A stretch of 33,112 nt of DNA from an uncultured Oscillospiraceae bacterium (GTDB lineage Bacteria > Bacillota > Clostridia > Oscillospirales > Oscillospiraceae). Location of the stretch: positions 1 through 33,112 of the forward strand of contig CALWXJ010000002.1 of the NCBI GenBank assembly GCA_944385475.1, read 5' to 3'. Position 1 is the first letter of the stretch. Each line of letters starts with the position of its first letter. A program made the translations under genes and the position numbers. This document shows, in pieces, positions 15,059 through 24,702 of the stretch. The notes under the pieces are model-generated. The model was not told where the DNA came from. It saw only the letters and a program-made list of their open reading frames with translations, and did no database searches.

Positions 15059-16660
15059 TCACGACTCCCACTTTTCCAGCAAAGCCCGCAGCTGGTCGGC
15101 AAACCGTGCCAGGGACTTGTTGTCCCGTCCCCGGCTGCGCTTGATGGACTCCATCACCATCTGTCCCACAGACACCAGCCGCTCGTAAGCGGCACTGCTC
15201 TTCACGCCGCCCGGGGCCTTGGCCTTTCTCTCGGGAAGATACCCCATCTCCAGCACCCGGTCCTCCAGCAGGTCATACACCTCCGTATACTGGGGGGCGT
15301 GGGCCTTCAGCCCCATGCCGTTAAGTGTCTGGGCAAAGAAGGGAGCCACCTCCCGGTCGCCGTGGACCACAAAGACCTGGCGGGGGCGGGGGCTTCGGAA
15401 ACCCTCAATCCAGGAGAGGAGGTGATCCCGGTCAGCGTGGGAACTGAGACCCTGGAAATTCACGATCCGGGCCCGGACGGCGATCTCCTCTCCGAAGAGC
15501 TTGACATGGTCGGCCCCGTCCAGAAGCGTACGGCCCAGCGTTCCCTCGCCCTGGAAGCCCACAAACACCACCGTGCACTCCGGCCGCCAGAGATTGTGTT
15601 TGAGATGGTGGCGGATCCGCCCCGCATCGCACATGCCGGAGGCGGAGATGATGACCTTAGGGGTGGGGTCGGTGTTCAGTGCCTTGGACTCTTCGCTGGT
15701 CTCCGTCATCCGCAAATTGGTGAAGTTGAACATATGCGTGCCATCCTTCACCAGCTCCAGGGCATCCTCGTCCAGATACCCCCGCAGATCCCCGGCAAAG
15801 ATGGTGGTGGCCTTCTTGGCCAGGGGGGAGTCGATATACACCGGGAAGTTGGGGTCGCTCTTTACCAGGCCCTGGTCCTTGATCTCCCGGATAAAATACA
15901 AAAGCTCCTGGGTGCGCCCCACGGCGAAAGAGGGGATCACCACATTGCCTCCCCTGCCCAGGGTCTCGTCAATGATCCTGGCCAGATCATCGGTATAGTT
16001 CCACACCTCTTTGTGGTTGCGGTCGCCATAGGTGGACTCCATCACCACATAATCCGCCCCGTCGATGGTGCTGGGATCCCGGATAATGGGCTGGTGGACG
16101 TTGCCCAGGTCCCCGGAGAAGACGATGCGCCGCCGCTGGTCCCCCTCTTCGGCATCCACGATGATGCAGGCGGAACCCAAAAGGTGCCCCGCATCCACAA
16201 AGGTAGCCGTCACCCCGGGACACACCGGCACAGCCTGTCCGTATTCGCAGGTATCCAGGAACTCCCGGACCCGGTCGGCATCTTCCACGGTGTAAAGCGG
16301 CTCCACCCGGGGCGCACCGGAGCGCTCAGCCTTGCGGTTTTTCCACTCCGCGTCCTGTTCTTGAATATAGGCCGAGTCCAAAAGCATGATATCCAGCAGG
16401 TCCGCCGTCAGGCGAGTGGTGAGAATGCGGCCCTGGAACCCCTGCTTGATCAGCATGGGTACCCGGCCGGAGTGGTCGATGTGGGCATGGGTGATGAGGA
16501 CGCAGTCGATGGAGCCCGCCGCAAAGGGGAACTCCTCGTTGGACACCTCGTCTCTCCCCTGCTGCAGACCGCAGTCCACCAGGATGCGTTTGCCGCCCAC
16601 CTCCAGACAGTGACAGCTGCCGGTGACACACTGGTCGGCTCCATAGAAGCTCAGTTTCAT
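15059..16660 (-). CDS. MBL-fold beta-CASP RNase-like protein (YSH1/CPSF type)
   Basis: Proteins of this family are zinc-dependent RNA endo/exonucleases related to eukaryotic CPSF73. The 533-residue product carries the metallo-beta-lactamase signature H58-A-H60-I-D62-H63, later ligands in DAGHLLGSA and FSGDLG, the beta-CASP segment (VIPSFAVGRTQELLYF to ISASGMCDAGR), and the C-terminal RMM-CBD motif with GLSSHADRD and FVVHGD. The extra 70-residue tail is basic and probably helical. ATG 16660 follows AAGGAGG. It is first of a two-gene operon with rlmD, suggesting a shared role in RNA metabolism (inference). Confidence 0.92.
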   Translation of the reverse strand: MKLSFYGADQCVTGSCHCLEVGGKRILVDCGLQQGRDEVSNEEFPFAAGSIDCVLITHAHIDHSGRVPMLIKQGFQGRILTTRLTADLLDIMLLDSAYIQEQDAEWKNRKAERSGAPRVEPLYTVEDADRVREFLDTCEYGQAVPVCPGVTATFVDAGHLLGSACIIVDAEEGDQRRRIVFSGDLGNVHQPIIRDPSTIDGADYVVMESTYGDRNHKEVWNYTDDLARIIDETLGRGGNVVIPSFAVGRTQELLYFIREIKDQGLVKSDPNFPVYIDSPLAKKATTIFAGDLRGYLDEDALELVKDGTHMFNFTNLRMTETSEESKALNTDPTPKVIISASGMCDAGRIRHHLKHNLWRPECTVVFVGFQGEGTLGRTLLDGADHVKLFGEEIAVRARIVNFQGLSSHADRDHLLSWIEGFRSPRPRQVFVVHGDREVAPFFAQTLNGMGLKAHAPQYTEVYDLLEDRVLEMGYLPERKAKAPGGVKSSAAYERLVSVGQMVMESIKRSRGRDNKSLARFADQLRALLEKWES

Positions 16661-16744
16661 ACTCTGCCTCCTTTTTCAAGACAGGGGCACGGCGGAGTTC
16701 CTCCCCATCCCCCGGAATGTCGCCTTCGTAAAATGCAAGAGCCC

Positions 16745-16790
16745 GCAGCCGCTTTGCCCTCCCCTGGGAAGGGCGCCCTCCGGCGGCTGC
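16745..16790 (-). other. Large stem-loop in the beta-CASP gene leader
   Basis: GCAGCCGC (minus strand from 16790) pairs with GCGGCTGC (16752-16745) and encloses a second stem GCCCTTCC/GGAGGGC-like. It lies about 85 nt upstream of the ATG, inside the predicted leader. No U-tract follows. Confidence 0.45.
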
Positions 16791-16799
16791 CTTGCAGCC

Positions 16800-16828
16800 A
16801 TTGTACCACATCCCTCCGCCCCGTGCAA
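16800..16828 (-). promoter_or_regulatory. Promoter of the beta-CASP-rlmD operon
   Basis: On the minus strand TTGCAC (16828-16823), 17 nt, TACAAT (16805-16800), with TGG directly before the -10 as an extended element. It gives a leader of about 130 nt. Confidence 0.6.
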
Positions 16829-16864
16829 TGGCGGGGCGGGGAGGATTTTGTAACCCTTCTGTTC

Positions 16865-16893
16865 TTGTCATTTTCCCGGCGGCAGGGTATGCT
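16865..16893 (+). promoter_or_regulatory. Promoter of the dehydratase-activase-related gene
   Basis: TTGTCA (16865-16870), 17 nt, TATGCT (16888-16893), 39 nt ahead of the ATG. It is divergent from the beta-CASP promoter about 40-60 bp away. Confidence 0.65.
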
Positions 16894-16932
16894 GAATCAT
16901 ATAGAAATTCCAAGCCGGAAGGAGGCAGCCCT

Positions 16933-18126
16933 ATGGAAAAAGGCACATTGCTCATCCCCTCTTTGCTGGATGCCCACTACCCCCTGCTGCGCTGGGCCTT
17001 TTCCTGCCCCCAGTGGGAACCGGTGCTGCTGGAGGGGGAGCGGGGGGAGCTGGAGGCCCTGGGCCAACGCTGTCTCCACAACGATCTGTGCCTTCCCTTC
17101 CTGCTCATCACCGGGCAGGTTCTCTCCGCCCTGCGCTCAGGGAACTATGACCCTGCCCGGACGGGGGTTTTGGTGGCCCAGGCGGGAGACGCCTGCCGGG
17201 GATCCTGCCTGATCCGGCTGCTGCGGCCCATCCTGGACCGGGAGGGGTTTTCCCGGGTAACGCTGCTGAGTCTCAATGTCCGGGGCATCGACCGGGAAAA
17301 AGCCCTCAAGGTAGGACCCAAAATGGCCCTGCGGGCCAGAGCGGCCCTTTTTTGGGGGGATGCCCTGTTGGCCATGTCCGCCCAGCGGCGGCCCTACGAG
17401 GCCGTTCCCGGCCAGACAGAGGCCCTGCGCCGGGCCTGGATAGAGACCCTGAGTCAGGATCTGCAGCTGGGGAGAAATCTGCTGGGCCCCGGCCTCTTGG
17501 GGCGAGTGCGGCAGATGGCCCGCCAGTTCCGGGAGCTTCCCGTGCGCCGCCGCTCCTGCCAGTGCGTGGCGTTGACGGGGGATATCTACACAAAGAACTG
17601 CCACCTTGGAAACCGGGATATGGTGCGCTATTTGGAAAGCCTTGGCTGCGAGGTGCGGGTGAGCGGCATGAGCTGGTACACTCTTTATTATCTCGACACT
17701 CACCTGGATGTGTGGCCCCTGCCGGTGCGCCTGGGGGGACGGGTCCTGGGGGCCTGGCTGGAGAGGACCCAGCGGCAGATGCTCTCCGCCATGAAAGAGG
17801 CGGGCTTTACCGCTCTGCCCCCCTATCATGTCTTAAAGGCCCAGGCCAAAGGGCTCGCCCCTATGTCCTGTGCCCTGGGGGCAGGATGGCTCATGGCGGC
17901 GGAGATGGCCGGCTGGGTGAAAAGCGGCTGCCGCAAGGTGCTTTGCTGCCAATCCTTTGGCTGCCTGCCGGGCCATATCTGCGCCCGGGGACAGTACAGC
18001 CCCCTGATGCGCCGTCTGCCGGGGTGCCTCATTACGGGGGTGGACTTTGACCCCTCCACCGGGGACGGCACCATCCAAAGTCGGGTGCGCATGCTGGTGG
18101 ACACCCAGCTTCCCCCCCTGCCGTGA
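16933..18126 (+). CDS. 2-hydroxyacyl-CoA dehydratase/activase-related protein (COG3581 type)
   Basis: The 397-residue product belongs to the family built around the C-terminal part of large acyl-CoA dehydratase activases. Recognisable family marks are NDLCLPFLLITGQVLSAL (about 51-68), the Cys-containing GDACRGSC (about 86-93), and near the C-terminus the CCQSFGCLPGHI block with a following DFDP. Cys residues in these blocks probably bind an Fe-S cluster. ATG 16933 follows GGAAGGAGG; the frame is open 47 codons upstream, but without a ribosome binding site. No partner dehydratase or activase gene lies nearby, so its substrate is unknown. The family is typical of anaerobes. Confidence 0.83.
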   Translation: MEKGTLLIPSLLDAHYPLLRWAFSCPQWEPVLLEGERGELEALGQRCLHNDLCLPFLLITGQVLSALRSGNYDPARTGVLVAQAGDACRGSCLIRLLRPILDREGFSRVTLLSLNVRGIDREKALKVGPKMALRARAALFWGDALLAMSAQRRPYEAVPGQTEALRRAWIETLSQDLQLGRNLLGPGLLGRVRQMARQFRELPVRRRSCQCVALTGDIYTKNCHLGNRDMVRYLESLGCEVRVSGMSWYTLYYLDTHLDVWPLPVRLGGRVLGAWLERTQRQMLSAMKEAGFTALPPYHVLKAQAKGLAPMSCALGAGWLMAAEMAGWVKSGCRKVLCCQSFGCLPGHICARGQYSPLMRRLPGCLITGVDFDPSTGDGTIQSRVRMLVDTQLPPLP

Positions 18127-18198
18127 CCCGATTCGCTCTGCCCACAGGGGCAGGGCGGTTTGGAATTGTGAATTTTTTGCGTCATCGCCTGATTTTCT

Positions 18199-18227
18199 TT
18201 GCATTTTTAATGGTATTGTGGTATGCT
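18199..18227 (+). promoter_or_regulatory. Likely secA promoter
   Basis: TTGCAT (18199-18204), 17 nt, TATGCT (18222-18227) with a TGG extended element. The leader would be about 115 nt. A 9-bp hairpin (18309-18329, TTTTCC/GGAAAA arms) sits just ahead of the secA ribosome binding site and could modulate translation (inference). Confidence 0.5.
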
Positions 18228-18348
18228 ACTTCTGTTTTATGCGGATGTCTGAGCCGGTTTGACAGCAGGGAACTGCCTGAGGCCCAGGCGGTTTCCAGCA
18301 GTTTAAGGTTTTCCTCCCCTGGGGGAAAATGGAAAGGACGTTTCAAAC

Positions 18349-21099
<2,751 letters not shown>

Positions 21100-21140
21100 T
21101 TTTGGGGAGCCGCCTCTTCAAAACCGTATTTGAAATCACC

Positions 21141-21174
21141 GCGCCCCTGTTCTCCTGCCGGAGGGCAGGGGCGC
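21141..21174 (+). other. GC-rich hairpin in the secA-pgeF spacer
   Basis: GCGCCCCTG (21141-21149) pairs with CAGGGGCGC (21166-21174) around a 16-nt loop. No T-run follows, so it is unlikely to end secA transcription; it may mark a processing point or modulate pgeF expression. Confidence 0.4.
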
Positions 21175-21201
21175 CTGCCTATCTTGAGAAAGGAGCGCCC
21201 T

Positions 21202-22023
21202 ATGGCTTTCACCACCCATGACAAAAATGGCCTGGTCTATCTCACCGCCGCCTGCCTTTCCGGCATTCCCCACGGATTTTCCACCCGGCTGGGAGGCGTG
21301 TCCCCCGCCCCGTGGGACTCTTTGAACCTGCGGCGGGATCAGGGGGACGGTCCTGAGGCCTTGATGGAAAATTACCGCCGCCTCTTAGGCGCCCTGGAAA
21401 TGGATCTAAACCAGTCCGTCATGTCCTATCAGGTGCACGGGGCAGCTGTGCGGGTCTGCACCCGGGAGGATGCGGGAAAGGGTCTTTTCCGTGAGCGGGG
21501 CTTTGTGGCCGACGGCCTGGTCACAGACGTGCCCGGCATGCCTTTGATGGTCTTTTCCGCCGACTGCGGCACGATTTTGCTCCACGACCCTGTCACCGGC
21601 GCCGTAGGGGCGGTCCACGCCGGATGGCGGGGCTGTGCCGCCGGGATCCCCGCCCAGGCGGTGGAAACCATGGTGCGGGCCTATGGCACCAATCCCGCAG
21701 ATGTGCGGGCCGCCCTGGGCCCATGTATCCAATCCTGCTGCTTTGAGACCGACGCAGACGTACCGGCAGCCATGGAGGCCGCCCTGGGGGCAAAAGCCCG
21801 GTCCTATTTCCAGCGCCGGGGCCCGAAATGGCATGTGGACTTGTCTGGACTGAATATCCAGTGGCTGCTGGACGCTGGGGTGCTGCCCCGGCACATTGAA
21901 AACAGCGGCCTTTGCTCCGCCTGCCACCCGGAGCTGTTTTGGTCCCACCGCAAGATGGGAGAGCGCCGGGGCGTCCAGGGCGCTGTGATCGCGCGGCCTG
22001 CCCCGCAAGAGGGCTGCGTATGA
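21202..22023 (+). CDS. pgeF: Peptidoglycan editing factor PgeF / multicopper polyphenol-oxidase-like (YfiH family)
   Basis: Members of this family are zinc proteins reported as laccase-like, purine nucleosidase-like, or peptidoglycan-editing enzymes. The 273-residue product has the three family blocks: the His of SYQVHGAAV, the Cys of SADCGTILLHDP, and the His of VHAGWRG, followed by GPCIQSCCFE and the C-terminal GLCSACHPELFWSHR block. ATG 21202 is chosen because AAAGGAG lies 8 nt upstream; a longer frame from 21130 passes through the spacer hairpin. Its stop codon overlaps the next gene's start (ATGA), implying translational coupling. Confidence 0.93.
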   Translation: MAFTTHDKNGLVYLTAACLSGIPHGFSTRLGGVSPAPWDSLNLRRDQGDGPEALMENYRRLLGALEMDLNQSVMSYQVHGAAVRVCTREDAGKGLFRERGFVADGLVTDVPGMPLMVFSADCGTILLHDPVTGAVGAVHAGWRGCAAGIPAQAVETMVRAYGTNPADVRAALGPCIQSCCFETDADVPAAMEAALGAKARSYFQRRGPKWHVDLSGLNIQWLLDAGVLPRHIENSGLCSACHPELFWSHRKMGERRGVQGAVIARPAPQEGCV

Positions 22024-23576
22024 TCAGGCGCGTCTTATCCGGGCTGCTGGGCACCCTGCTGCTCTTTGCTCTGGCGGGCTGCTACCGGGATCCCTCTGCG
22101 GAGCTGGACGACCGCTCCTGGACTCCCCAGGAGGGATCCTCCCCCCAGGAGGAAGAGTCCCAGCCCCTCACCTCCACCGCCCCTTTGCCGGAGATCCTCT
22201 CCCTTCCCTATGCCCCTGATCAAACGCTGGATCCCATTACCTGTCCCGACGGGATGCAGCAGGTGGTGGGGTCACTGCTGTATGAGGGGCTTTTCCACCT
22301 TGACTCGGCCCTGAACCCCCAGCCTCTGCTGTGCAGCAGCTACACCTATGATCCCAACACCTACACTTATGTTTTTACGCTGCGGGAGGGGGTGTGCTTT
22401 TCCGACGGCTCTCCCCTTACCGCCTCTGACGTGAAAGCCACACTGGATCGGGCCCGCACTTCCCAGCGGTATGGCCGGCGGCTCTCCGCCGTCAGCTCCA
22501 TCTCTGCGTGGGACGGGCAGGTGCAGATAGTCCTCTCCGGCCCCAACAGCGCCCTGCCGGCACTTTTGGACATCCCCATCGTCAAGTCCTCCTCCGATGC
22601 CGATGCCCCCCTGGGAACAGGGCCGTATCTGCTCTCTCAGGGGGAGACGGCCATGCTGGTGGCCAATCAGGTCTGGTGGCAGGGGGACAGCCAGCCCACA
22701 GAGCACATTGCCCTGGTGGAGACCGGAGATCAGGACGCCATGCTCTACCGGTTTGCCTCCCATGACGTCCAGCTCATTACCGCCGATCTCACCGGAACTG
22801 CCCCCATCAGCATCACCGGCAGTGTCACCGTCCAGGATACCGACACCACCGTGCTGCAATATTTGGGGTGCAACCTCCGGCGGGAGATCTTCCAAAATGC
22901 GGCCTTCCGCAGCGCCCTCTCCATGGGCTTCAACCGCTCGTATATTGTCAGCGCCTTTCTCTCCGGCCATGGCCGCCCCGCCCAGTTCCCCCTCTCCCCC
23001 GCCAGCGACCTCTACCCGGCTGACCTGGAAAAAGATTTCAGCGCGGCCTCCTTTATAGAAGCGGTGCAGGCCTCCGGCTATACGTCCCAGGGGACTTTGA
23101 CACTGCTGGTCAACGCAGAAAATAGCTTCAAGGTCTCCGTGGCAGAATATATTGCCGCGTCCTTTACCGCCGCCGGCGTACCTACTGAGGCCAAGGTGCT
23201 GCCCTGGGAGGAGTATCTCTCCGCCCTCTCCTCCGGAGAGTTCGACTTCTACTACGGGGAGGTCCGCCTGGGAGCCGACTGGGATCTCACGGCCCTTTTA
23301 TCCACCGGAGGATCCCTGAACTACGGCGGCTGGAGCGACGAGACCACCGACGCTCTTTTAAGTGCCTCCCTGGCCTCTGAAAACCGGGAGAGCGCGCTGC
23401 GTCAGCTGTGCATGCATCTGCAGGAGTCCTCCCCCATCTTCCCCGTATGCTTCAAGCTCTCTTCCGTCCTGACCCAAAGCGGCGTCTTTCAAGGGCTGCA
23501 GTCCACTGCCGCAGAGCCGTTTTACAGTCTCTCCTCCTGCACCGTCACTCTGCGGGCAAGTACTGCGGAAGAGTAG
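22020..23576 (+). CDS. Lipoprotein solute-binding protein of a peptide/nickel-type ABC transporter
   Basis: This is an extracytoplasmic binding protein of the SBP_bac_5 (OppA/DppA/NikA) type. The 518-residue precursor has a basic start (MIRR), a hydrophobic segment and the lipobox L-A-G-C21, then a Ser/Pro/Glu-rich linker. The family core contains DPITCPDGMQQVVGSLLYEG and the YTYVFTLREGVCFSDGSPLT block (about 118-137). It starts within the pgeF stop codon (ATGA). No permease or ATPase gene accompanies it, so it may be an orphan receptor or use a remote transporter. The ligand is not predictable. Confidence 0.9.
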   Translation: MIRRVLSGLLGTLLLFALAGCYRDPSAELDDRSWTPQEGSSPQEEESQPLTSTAPLPEILSLPYAPDQTLDPITCPDGMQQVVGSLLYEGLFHLDSALNPQPLLCSSYTYDPNTYTYVFTLREGVCFSDGSPLTASDVKATLDRARTSQRYGRRLSAVSSISAWDGQVQIVLSGPNSALPALLDIPIVKSSSDADAPLGTGPYLLSQGETAMLVANQVWWQGDSQPTEHIALVETGDQDAMLYRFASHDVQLITADLTGTAPISITGSVTVQDTDTTVLQYLGCNLRREIFQNAAFRSALSMGFNRSYIVSAFLSGHGRPAQFPLSPASDLYPADLEKDFSAASFIEAVQASGYTSQGTLTLLVNAENSFKVSVAEYIAASFTAAGVPTEAKVLPWEEYLSALSSGEFDFYYGEVRLGADWDLTALLSTGGSLNYGGWSDETTDALLSASLASENRESALRQLCMHLQESSPIFPVCFKLSSVLTQSGVFQGLQSTAAEPFYSLSSCTVTLRASTAEE

Positions 23577-23625
23577 AGCCCTTTTTCCTTGCATCTTTTA
23601 AGGCACATCTTCTTAAAAAGGATAT

Positions 23626-23668
23626 AAAAAAGCAGCGCCCCCACCTCCTGCAGGAGGTGGGGGCGCTG
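23626..23668 (-). terminator. Intrinsic terminator of the GIY-YIG/NimA-like frame
   Basis: A perfect 36-nt palindrome (18-bp potential stem, 23633-23668) is followed on the minus strand by C and T6 (23631-23626). It begins a few bases after the stop codon at 23673. On the plus strand no T-run follows, so it serves the minus strand mainly, although it also faces the convergent lipoprotein gene. Confidence 0.93.
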
Positions 23669-23672
23669 TCCT

Positions 23673-24410
23673 TCATCCTCGGTTGGCCTTCCCGGTGATC
23701 TCGTGGATATGGATGCACCAGACGGCCGTTTTTTGCAGTCCGCCCATCACGCACTTTTCCACCTTCTGGGCATCGACCCCCGCTGCGTGGCGGCGGCACA
23801 GCAGACGCAGGGCCTTTTCCTTGGTCTTCTCGTCTGTGACCTCCTCTGCCACGCCCAGGGCCACCGCCGACCCGTAGATCATGGTCATTTTCTCCGGCTG
23901 GTGTCTTGCGCCCTCCACACATGTCAAACACACCTTGGGGGCCCGCCGCATGCATGCGGTCTTGTACCCCTCCATGGCGCAGTGGAAGTACACATCCAGT
24001 CCGTCCCGGACCGTACTCAGCGGCAGGCAATAGGGATTGCCGTCCTCCCCGGTCATGGCCAAAAACGCGTACTCGCAGCGATCCACTACCTCCAGCGCTT
24101 CCTCCTGGGACAGCTGCCGGTCCGCCCGTTGCATCTTGATCATTTCTCTGGCTCCTTTCTCCATCAGTCTTAGTTTTTCCATCCGGGGCAGGGCCTTGAT
24201 GGCCGCCTCCCGCCGCAAGGCTGCCGAGCGGTCGCTGGCCGGTTCATAATAGACCAGCTCCACAGGTAGATGGCTGCGGGTATACCGGGCCCCCCGGCCG
24301 CTGCTGTGGGCCCTGAGACGGCGCTGAAGATCCAGCGTAATCCCGGTGTAGAGGCTGCCGTCGCCGCAGCGCAGGATATAGACATACCAAACCAACTCTC
24401 CGCCCCCCAT
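23673..24410 (-). CDS. In-frame GIY-YIG (UPF0213) + NimA-like flavin-binding protein
   Basis: One 245-codon frame encodes two domains. Residues about 8-85 are a GIY-YIG endonuclease-like domain of the UPF0213/YhbQ type (YVYILRCGDGSLYTGIT, then RREAAIK). Residues about 90-245 are a pyridoxamine-phosphate-oxidase-like split-barrel of the NimA (nitroimidazole-resistance) group (PYCLPLSTV, VYFHCAMEGYK). An ideal AAAGGAG stands 8 nt before the internal ATG at 24143, so the NimA-like part (156 aa, 23673-24143) may be made on its own as well as, or instead of, the fusion. The upstream start is uncertain: ATG 24410 or TTG 24395 (giving MVWYVYIL, the usual family N-terminus). Confidence 0.85.
   Translation of the reverse strand: MGGGELVWYVYILRCGDGSLYTGITLDLQRRLRAHSSGRGARYTRSHLPVELVYYEPASDRSAALRREAAIKALPRMEKLRLMEKGAREMIKMQRADRQLSQEEALEVVDRCEYAFLAMTGEDGNPYCLPLSTVRDGLDVYFHCAMEGYKTACMRRAPKVCLTCVEGARHQPEKMTMIYGSAVALGVAEEVTDEKTKEKALRLLCRRHAAGVDAQKVEKCVMGGLQKTAVWCIHIHEITGKANRG
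24141..24158 (-). promoter_or_regulatory. Internal ribosome binding site and ATG for the NimA-like part
   Basis: On the minus strand AAAGGAG (24158-24152), 8 nt, ATG (24143-24141), within the GIY-YIG/NimA reading frame. A product from here would have the normal length of single NimA-like proteins. Confidence 0.75.
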
Positions 24411-24419
24411 TTTCCTCTC

Positions 24420-24449
24420 ATTATATAACGTAGGCAAGAGGAAAGTCAA
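24420..24449 (-). promoter_or_regulatory. Sigma-A promoter of the GIY-YIG/NimA frame
   Basis: On the minus strand TTGACT (24449-24444), 18 nt, TATAAT (24425-24420). The expected start, near 24413, is only about 3 nt ahead of ATG 24410, so the message is nearly leaderless if that ATG is used, or has a leader of about 18 nt if TTG 24395 is used. Confidence 0.75.
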
Positions 24450-24451
24450 GG

Positions 24452-24481
24452 GCATAGGGACTTCCCCGCCCCGCATAGGAA
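24452..24481 (+). promoter_or_regulatory. Possible sigma-E-type promoter of sigK
   Basis: GCATAGG (24452-24458), 15 nt, CATAGGAA (24474-24481), compared with the known sigma-E consensus KMATATT, 13-15 nt, CATACAHT: 5/7 and 5/8 matches. It lies just ahead of the sigK ribosome binding site. Sigma-E control of sigK is established in Bacillus; here it is inferred. Confidence 0.42.
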
Positions 24482-24501
24482 ACAGCGGGAGGGATGTATA
24501 T

Positions 24502-24702
24502 ATGATATCTGCCGCTTTGCTGCTGTTCGCCAATACACTGCTGTTTGCCCTGCGCCTGTCCGGCGGGTCGTTTCCCCGTCCTCTCAGCGCCTCGGAAGAG
24601 CGGCAGTGGCTCCAGCGCCATGCCCAGGGGGACCCGGAGGCCCGGAACGTGCTCATCGAACACAATCTGCGTCTGGTGGCCCACATTGTTAAAAAGGACT
24701 GA
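24502..24702 (+). CDS. sigK: Sporulation sigma factor SigK, 5' part (split gene)
   Basis: SigK directs late mother-cell gene expression during sporulation. This part encodes a hydrophobic N-terminal pro-sequence-like segment (about residues 1-22), then FPRPLSASEE and the region 2.1-2.2 motif ARNVLIEHNLRLVAHIVKK, the most conserved stretch of SigK. After codon 65 the gene leaves the family sequence and stops at once (Asp, TGA at 24700-24702), where the skin-like element begins. GGGAGGG lies about 7 nt ahead of the ATG. The rest of the gene is at 29710-30162. Alone it is inactive; it needs excision of the element. The hydrophobic leader suggests SpoIVFB-type processing, as in Bacillus. Confidence 0.93.
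   Translation: MISAALLLFANTLLFALRLSGGSFPRPLSASEERQWLQRHAQGDPEARNVLIEHNLRLVAHIVKKD

Noticed and set aside
13697-17212. 1171-codon plus-strand frame across rlmD and the beta-CASP gene
   Set aside because: Spans two real minus-strand genes and their spacer; no recognisable domains.
23626-23668. Terminator of the lipoprotein gene on the plus strand
   Set aside because: No T-run follows the stem on the plus strand; the tract is on the minus-strand side.
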